Assembly: GCA_903893675.1 (NCBI GenBank)
Contig: CAITNA010000194.1
Location: 1-10,668 of the forward strand
Direction: 5' to 3'
DNA length: 10,668 bases
DNA from: an uncultured Micrococcales bacterium
Lineage (GTDB): Bacteria > Actinomycetota > Actinomycetes > Actinomycetales > Microbacteriaceae
Both the position numbers and the translations under genes were made by a program. How positions within the stretch are numbered: the first letter of the stretch is position 1; the number at the start of each line of letters is the position of its first letter. Positions 6,572 to 10,668 of the stretch are shown here, piece by piece. The notes under the pieces are model-generated. The model saw only the letters and a program-made list of their open reading frames with translations. It searched no databases and was not told where the DNA came from.

Positions 6572-7071
6572 GCAAGCGTGACTATCAGCCGGCCATCCTG
6601 GCACTTGGCGGAAACCTGGGCGATCGTCAGGCCAACATCGTGGCCGCCGTCGAGGCCATCGACGCCACCAAGGGCATTCGGGCCAAGAAGTTATCGCCAA
6701 TGGTCGAGTCTTTTGCCGTGACCATGGCCGGGGTCGACGAGAGCAAACCGAATTACATAAATGCAGTGTTGCGCGTTGACACTCGACTCAAGCCGAAGAA
6801 GCTGCTTCGCGAATTGCGTCGCATCGAATCCGAGTTGGGGCGCATCCGTGTTGAGCGTTGGGGCTCACGCACAATCGACATCGACATCATTACCTACGCC
6901 GATCGAGTTATCGCAAAGAAGAAACTCGAAGTGCCGCATCCGAGAGCTTTCGGCCGCGCTTTTGTGATGGTGCCATGGTCGATGATCGAACCGGATGCCG
7001 TGCTGCCCGGTCACGGAAGTGTCGCAACGATTGCCGAGTCGATGAAGAACGACGTTTGGGTTGTGCAATGA
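6568..7071 (+). CDS. folK: 6-hydroxymethyl-7,8-dihydropterin pyrophosphokinase (HPPK)
   Basis: A 167-residue cytosolic kinase that transfers pyrophosphate from ATP to 6-hydroxymethyl-7,8-dihydropterin, making the FolP substrate. The N-terminal ALGGNLGDR (12-20) is diagnostic. The family signature runs from ELGRIRVERWGSRTIDIDI (89-107), with the magnesium-binding pair D104 and D106 and conserved Arg residues. The C-terminal VPHPRAFGRAFV (122-133) matches the usual 'PHPR...RxFVL' block. All four residue blocks expected for ATP and pterin binding are present and length is normal. The start overlaps the folB stop by four bases, and the stop overlaps the next start by four bases (ATGA at 7068-7071), so translation is probably coupled on both sides. 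The first third favours GCC/CTG codons and the rest is more mixed. Confidence 0.96.
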   Translation: MSKRDYQPAILALGGNLGDRQANIVAAVEAIDATKGIRAKKLSPMVESFAVTMAGVDESKPNYINAVLRVDTRLKPKKLLRELRRIESELGRIRVERWGSRTIDIDIITYADRVIAKKKLEVPHPRAFGRAFVMVPWSMIEPDAVLPGHGSVATIAESMKNDVWVVQ

Positions 7072-7586
7072 AGCCGACCAAAATCATCAACCTTGTGATT
7101 GCCGCCGCGCTCGGCTTCGCGCTGAATTTTGTCGGCACCAAGTTTTCGCTAGCCAACGGCGGAGGTGTTGCAACAATGCCACCTTCGCTCGATGTTTCGC
7201 TTCTTGCCACCGGCGTTGTCGAACTATTTCTTGCAATTCCGGTTTTCCGTTTTCGTCGTGACCTGACTTCGTTCGCGAAAAATTCGAAACAGCCAAACGG
7301 GCAGGCCAAGCGCATTCGTCGTGTCGATTCGTTTTATGCCGTTCGACTTCTTGCACTCGTGAAGGCGACCGCGGTGTTTGCTGCATTGTTCTTTGGTTTC
7401 GTGGCGGCTCTCTTGGTTGCGCAATTGATGCTGCCGGTCATCCCAGAATCGATATGGCGAAATGTCGTTGCCGCCGTCGTGGCTCTGGTTTTGATCGCGC
7501 TTGCGCTGCTGATCGAGCGCGCCTGCAAGATGCCTAAACCAGATGCCCAGACCGGAGCCGAGGGCGCAGAAACGAACCCAGCGTGA
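7068..7586 (+). CDS. DUF3180 family membrane protein
   Basis: A 172-residue integral membrane protein of the actinobacterial DUF3180 family; no function is known. Four hydrophobic segments are visible at about 6-24, 43-60, 98-122 and 130-149. Between the second and third lies a basic loop with RFRRD (61-65) and KRIRRVDSFYAVRLLALVKA (81-100); 'DxFxAVRxLxLxKA' is the family's best-conserved stretch. A second hallmark, IERACKMP (149-156), follows the last helix, and the tail is acidic and probably disordered. The same frame is open upstream to 6858 but that part overlaps folK without resembling anything. The ATG at 7068 overlaps the folK stop and fits the family start ('M(R/K)PT'). Position directly after folK is conserved in actinobacteria, including M. 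tuberculosis (Rv3605c, from memory). A link to folate or pantothenate transport is possible but unsupported. Confidence 0.88.
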   Translation: MKPTKIINLVIAAALGFALNFVGTKFSLANGGGVATMPPSLDVSLLATGVVELFLAIPVFRFRRDLTSFAKNSKQPNGQAKRIRRVDSFYAVRLLALVKATAVFAALFFGFVAALLVAQLMLPVIPESIWRNVVAAVVALVLIALALLIERACKMPKPDAQTGAEGAETNPA

Positions 7587-8293
7587 AGCCGCAGCGACTG
7601 AGCGTCGGCATCATTGGCGCGGGGCCGGTCGGCTGTGTTCTCGGGCGCGCGTTGGCCTCGGCCGGGCACATCATCGTTGGCATCGCCTCGACCGATGAGC
7701 GAAACCTCGAGCGCGCCGATGCGCTAATGCCGGGGGTCAAGGCCATGGCCCCCCACGATCTGATTGAGCTAGCCGACCTTGTTTTGATTGCGATTCCGGC
7801 CAGCGAAGTCGCCGGCTTCGTTTCCGGGGCCGCCGGCGCGGGCCTTTGGCGACATGGGAAGCTTGTTGCCCACACCGCCGGTGAGTTCGGCATCGAGGTT
7901 TTGCAACCGGCCAGCGAAGCAGGCGCGATCGCTCTGGCGATTCATCCGGCGATGGCATTCACCGGAACCAGCATCGACATCGCTCACCTCCACGAAAGTT
8001 TCTTTGCGGTGGCTGCCCCGACCATTGCGCTGCCGATTGCTCAGGCGCTCGTTATCGAGATGGGTGCCGAGCCGATTGTGATTGAGCCTGCCGGTCGCGC
8101 TGCCTACTTCGAGGCGGTTTCGGTCGCGCAGAACTTCTCGGCAATGATCGTCAACCAGTCGATTGGCCTGCTCGAGAGCATCGGCGTTGAAAGCGCACGC
8201 GGAGTAATCGGACCCGTCATTCGCTCGAGTGTTGATGCCGCACTTCGCGATGGTCACGTCGACGTCGACCCAGATGAATTGCTGGAGTCGTAA
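7583..8293 (+). CDS. Rossmann-fold DUF2520 protein, candidate ketopantoate reductase
   Basis: A 236-residue protein with an N-terminal NAD(P)-binding Rossmann domain: VGIIGAGPVGCVLGRAL (8-24) has the GxGxxG loop at 12-17, and VLIAIPASEV (67-76) and HTAG (97-100) are typical of this dehydrogenase-like group. The second part (about 111-236) fits DUF2520, with AIHPAMAFTG (119-128) and a helical stretch around FEAVSVAQNF (176-185). The start is GTG, overlapping the DUF3180 stop by four bases (GTGA); the stop overlaps the panC start by one base (TAATG). From memory, the ketopantoate reductase PanG has this Rossmann/DUF2520 layout, so with panC adjoining, reduction of ketopantoate to pantoate is a fair inference. 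The protein is short: family members usually run to nearly 300 residues and end with an 'LTGPxxRGD' segment, which is absent here. The Lys-Glu dyad of classical PanE is not evident; the only lysines are K2, K53 and K93. Confidence 0.82.
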   Translation: MKPQRLSVGIIGAGPVGCVLGRALASAGHIIVGIASTDERNLERADALMPGVKAMAPHDLIELADLVLIAIPASEVAGFVSGAAGAGLWRHGKLVAHTAGEFGIEVLQPASEAGAIALAIHPAMAFTGTSIDIAHLHESFFAVAAPTIALPIAQALVIEMGAEPIVIEPAGRAAYFEAVSVAQNFSAMIVNQSIGLLESIGVESARGVIGPVIRSSVDAALRDGHVDVDPDELLES

Positions 8294-9138
8294 TGCAAAT
8301 CATTCATTCGGCAAGCGAATTACAAAAAGTTGTTTCTGCGCAGCGCGAGGCTGGCGCAAACATCGCATTCGTGCCAACCATGGGTGCTCTGCACGATGGC
8401 CATCTTTCGCTCGTCGAGATCGCGCGCGACCGTGCCGACTTTGTGATCGTTTCGATTTTCGTGAACCCACTGCAATTCGGTGCGAACGAAGATTTCGATA
8501 AGTATCCACGCACTCTTCAAAGTGACGCCGAGCTGCTCGCAGCCAATGGCGTCGACGTTCTGTTTGCGCCAACCGTTGACAATGTCTACCCGAACGGGCA
8601 GGTGATCACGCATCACGCAGGAGCGGTAGGCGAAACCTTCGAAGGCGCAGCTCGCCCAGGTCACTTCGATGGCATGCTCACCGTGGTCGCGCGTCTGTTC
8701 GACATCGTGAAACCAGACTTCGCCGTGTTCGGCGCCAAGGATGCACAACAGCTGTTCCTGATTCACCAGATGGTTGCGCAATCGAACCACCGCTGGAACG
8801 CGCTGCAGATCATCGAGGGTGCAACTATTCGCGAGGCAGACGGCCTAGCCCGCTCGAGTCGCAACCGCTACCTGAGTGAAGCCGAGCATCAGGCGGCGCT
8901 GACTCTGTCGGCAGCATTGCGAGCTGCTGAGTCTGCAACCGGAAACGCGAGTTCGCGCATCCAAGCCGCTGCCCAACTGCTTGCAGCCCAGCCCCAAGTT
9001 AGACTTGACTACGTTGCCCTGGTCGATCCGAGCAGTTTCGAGGCTGTCGATGACAGTTTTTCGGGCCGGGCCTTGCTGCTAATTGCGGCGAAGGTGGGCA
9101 ACACCAGACTGATAGACAACCTCAGCATCACGATTTAG
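8293..9138 (+). CDS. panC: Pantothenate synthetase (pantoate-beta-alanine ligase)
   Basis: A 281-residue cytosolic enzyme that activates pantoate with ATP to pantoyl-adenylate and then joins beta-alanine, giving pantothenate for coenzyme A. The nucleotidyltransferase motif PTMGALHDGHLSL (28-40) holds the HxGH pair H34 and H37. FVNPLQF (56-62) with Q61, ARPGHFDGMLTVVARLF (120-136), FGAKDAQQ (146-153) and READGLARSSRNRYL (180-194) line the ATP and pantoate sites and are all intact. The KMSKS-like function is covered by the SSRN block. Length is normal. The ATG overlaps the DUF2520 stop by one base, strongly suggesting shared translation. No panB or panD lies in the window. lysS follows after 9 bases where, in M. 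tuberculosis, panD and coaX intervene. Confidence 0.97.
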   Translation: MQIIHSASELQKVVSAQREAGANIAFVPTMGALHDGHLSLVEIARDRADFVIVSIFVNPLQFGANEDFDKYPRTLQSDAELLAANGVDVLFAPTVDNVYPNGQVITHHAGAVGETFEGAARPGHFDGMLTVVARLFDIVKPDFAVFGAKDAQQLFLIHQMVAQSNHRWNALQIIEGATIREADGLARSSRNRYLSEAEHQAALTLSAALRAAESATGNASSRIQAAAQLLAAQPQVRLDYVALVDPSSFEAVDDSFSGRALLLIAAKVGNTRLIDNLSITI

Positions 9139-9141
9139 GGG
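9137..9141 (+). promoter_or_regulatory. Ribosome-binding site of lysS
   Basis: AGGGG overlaps the panC stop codon and ends 6 bases before the lysS ATG at 9148, a normal Shine-Dalgarno spacing. It supports this start. Confidence 0.6.
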
Positions 9142-9147
9142 CCACGG

Positions 9148-10644
9148 ATGAGCGACGAACTCAACCAGCAAGACGAATTCGAGCAGGATCTGCCTGAGCA
9201 GATTGCCGTTCGCCTCGCCAAGCGTGAGCGCCTGAACGAGCTCGGCGACGCCTACCCGGTAAGCCTGCCAATCACCCACACCATCGAGGCCGTTCGCGCG
9301 GCCTACCCAAGCCTTGAGATCGACGTTGCCACTGGCGAGACCGTGGCCGTTGCCGGCCGCGTGATGTTCCAGCGCAACACCGGAAAGCTCTGCTTCGCGA
9401 CTATTCAGTCAGGCGGCGGAGAGCGCATCCAGGCCATGCTTTCGCTCGACAAGGTCGGCGAAGAGCAGCTCGAGCTCTATAAGGAATTGGTCGACCTCGG
9501 TGACCACCTGTTCGTTCGCGGTGAGGTCATCACCTCGAAGCGCGGCGAGCTTTCGATCATGGTCGAAGAGTGGAAGATGGCCGCAAAGACCATTCGCCCG
9601 CTGCCAAACTTGCACAACGAACTCGGCGAGGAATACCGCGTTCGTCACCGCTACATCGACCTGATTGTGCGCGACCGTGCGCGCGAGGTCGTGCAGATTC
9701 GTGCGAACGTGATGAAGTCGCTGCGCCGCACCTTCGAAGAGGCTCGCTACACCGAGGTTGAGACCCCGATGCTGCAGACCATTCACGGTGGTGCAAGCGC
9801 TCGCCCATTCAAGACTCACTCGAACGCGTTCGACACCGAACTGTTCTTGCGCATCGCTCCTGAACTTTTCTTGAAGCGCGCAGTTGTCGGTGGCATCGAT
9901 CGCGTTTTCGAAATCAACCGCAACTTCAGAAACGAAGGTGCCGACCGCACCCACTCGCCAGAGTTCGCGATGCTCGAGGCTTACGAGGCATACGGTGACT
10001 ACAACACCATGGCCGACCTGACTCAGCGCCTGATTCAAAACTCAGCGATGGATGTCTTCGGCACTCACCAGGTGACCCTCGAAGACGGCAGCATCAACGA
10101 CCTCGGTGGCGATTGGCCGCGCATCTCGATGTTCGAGTCGCTGTCGAAGGCGGCTGGTGTCGAGATCACTCCGACCACTCCGATCGAAGAGTTGAAGAAG
10201 CTCGCAAAGTCGGTCGACATCGAAATCGAGCACCCGCTGCACGGAAAGTATGTCGAGGAACTTTGGGAGCACTTCGTGAAGACCGGACTCGAGAAGCCGA
10301 CCTTCGTAATCGACTTCCCGGTAGACACATCCCCTTTGACTAGAAACCACCGCAGCAAGGATGGAGTCGTCGAAAAGTGGGACCTCTACATTCGCGGCTA
10401 CGAGCAGGCCACCGCCTACTCGGAGCTCGTCGACCCAGTGATTCAGCGCGAACGTTTCGTTGAGCAGGTGACCCTGGCCGCCGCTGGCGACCCTGAGGCG
10501 ATGAAGCTCGACGAGGAGTTCTTGAAGGCGCTCGAGTTCGGCATGCCACCTTCGGGCGGCATGGGCATGGGCATCGACCGCCTGCTGATGAGCCTCACCG
10601 GCCTTGGCATTCGCGAGACCATCATGTTCCCGCTGGTGAAGTAA
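9148..10644 (+). CDS. lysS: Lysyl-tRNA synthetase, class II
   Basis: A 498-residue cytosolic synthetase that charges tRNA(Lys) with lysine through lysyl-adenylate. An N-terminal helix with RLAKRERLNEL (22-32) leads into an OB-fold anticodon-binding domain (about 65-147). The class II catalytic core follows: motif 1 around EVETPMLQTIHGGASARPF (203-221), motif 2 at INRNFRNEGADRTHSPEF (256-273), and motif 3 at GGMGMGIDRLLM (about 470-481). These are the class II LysRS versions, not AspRS or AsnRS. Length is normal and no extra domain, such as the MprF-like membrane part of actinobacterial LysX, is present, so this is the housekeeping enzyme. The start has AGGGG 6 bases upstream. It ends in TAATG, sharing one base with the next start. 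The product uses the same amino acid as TilS near the other end of the block. Confidence 0.97.
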   Translation: MSDELNQQDEFEQDLPEQIAVRLAKRERLNELGDAYPVSLPITHTIEAVRAAYPSLEIDVATGETVAVAGRVMFQRNTGKLCFATIQSGGGERIQAMLSLDKVGEEQLELYKELVDLGDHLFVRGEVITSKRGELSIMVEEWKMAAKTIRPLPNLHNELGEEYRVRHRYIDLIVRDRAREVVQIRANVMKSLRRTFEEARYTEVETPMLQTIHGGASARPFKTHSNAFDTELFLRIAPELFLKRAVVGGIDRVFEINRNFRNEGADRTHSPEFAMLEAYEAYGDYNTMADLTQRLIQNSAMDVFGTHQVTLEDGSINDLGGDWPRISMFESLSKAAGVEITPTTPIEELKKLAKSVDIEIEHPLHGKYVEELWEHFVKTGLEKPTFVIDFPVDTSPLTRNHRSKDGVVEKWDLYIRGYEQATAYSELVDPVIQRERFVEQVTLAAAGDPEAMKLDEEFLKALEFGMPPSGGMGMGIDRLLMSLTGLGIRETIMFPLVK

Positions 10645-10668
10645 TGACCGTCGGCCAGTGGCTCAGCG
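10644..10668 (+). CDS. N-terminal fragment of an unidentified protein
   Basis: An ATG at 10644-10646 shares one base with the lysS stop (TAATG) and opens a frame to the window edge reading MTVGQWLS. The overlap is the same type seen at the DUF2520-panC junction, which makes a real start likely. Eight residues are too few to name it. The start faintly resembles the N-terminus of PrmC/HemK release-factor methyltransferases, but this is only a guess. Confidence 0.4.

Noticed and set aside
5945..6700. Long minus-strand open frame (about 250 codons) across folP, folB and folK
   Set aside because: It lies opposite three well-supported genes, has Trp/Arg/Pro-rich composition with no recognisable motif, and arises from codon bias in GC-rich DNA.
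6858..7067. Upstream extension of the DUF3180 gene within folK
   Set aside because: The extra residues are Arg-rich out-of-frame folK sequence. The DUF3180 homology begins at the ATG at 7068, which overlaps the folK stop.
9409..10038. Minus-strand open frame of 209 codons inside lysS
   Set aside because: It is fully antisense to the conserved LysRS core, resembles no family I know, and has no upstream start signals.

Overview
The window is a compact, moderately GC-rich block of housekeeping genes from an actinobacterium. The family best matching the gene set and compact style is Microbacteriaceae or a close relative; this is an inference from gene order and protein character, since no rRNA is present. 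From memory, the order ppa - tilS - hpt - ftsH - folE - folP - folB - folK - DUF3180 - DUF2520 - panC - lysS matches the Mycobacterium tuberculosis region Rv3628 to Rv3598c, so this is a conserved actinobacterial neighbourhood and not an accessory island. I saw no mobile element, CRISPR array, tRNA, rRNA or phage gene.

Left end (1-1111): the last 56 codons of an NlpC/P60-type cell-wall peptidase run rightwards into the window and stop 7 bases before the end of a leftward gene pair. That pair is ppa (inorganic pyrophosphatase, with a strong ribosome-binding site) followed 5 bases downstream by a small NTF2-like/'putative lumazine-binding' protein of unknown function. A 60-base spacer separates ppa from the divergent tilS.

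Centre and right (1112-10668): everything is on the plus strand and tightly packed. tilS (tRNA-Ile lysidine synthetase) overlaps hpt (hypoxanthine phosphoribosyltransferase) by one base. A 64-base gap, the longest non-coding stretch in the window, holds a 9-bp hairpin and a probable leaderless promoter for ftsH (membrane AAA+ metalloprotease). After ftsH come folE and folP, each starting 2 bases after the previous stop, then folB, folK, a DUF3180 membrane protein, a Rossmann/DUF2520 protein, panC and lysS, most joined by 1-4 base overlaps. The final bases hold the first eight codons of another gene that overlaps the lysS stop.

Working together: folE, folB, folK and folP supply four steps of dihydropteroate synthesis from GTP, while Hpt salvages purines. 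PanC makes pantothenate, and the DUF2520 protein overlapping it is a candidate for the missing ketopantoate reductase. TilS and LysS both use lysine, for tRNA modification and tRNA charging. FtsH handles membrane-protein quality control.

The points most worth a second look are: the short DUF2520 protein, which lacks the C-terminal part of its family; the histone H1-like basic tail on FtsH; the inverted repeat over the ftsH promoter; the absence of panD and coaX between panC and lysS; and a marked switch in alanine codon choice between neighbouring genes. No wholly new system is evident.
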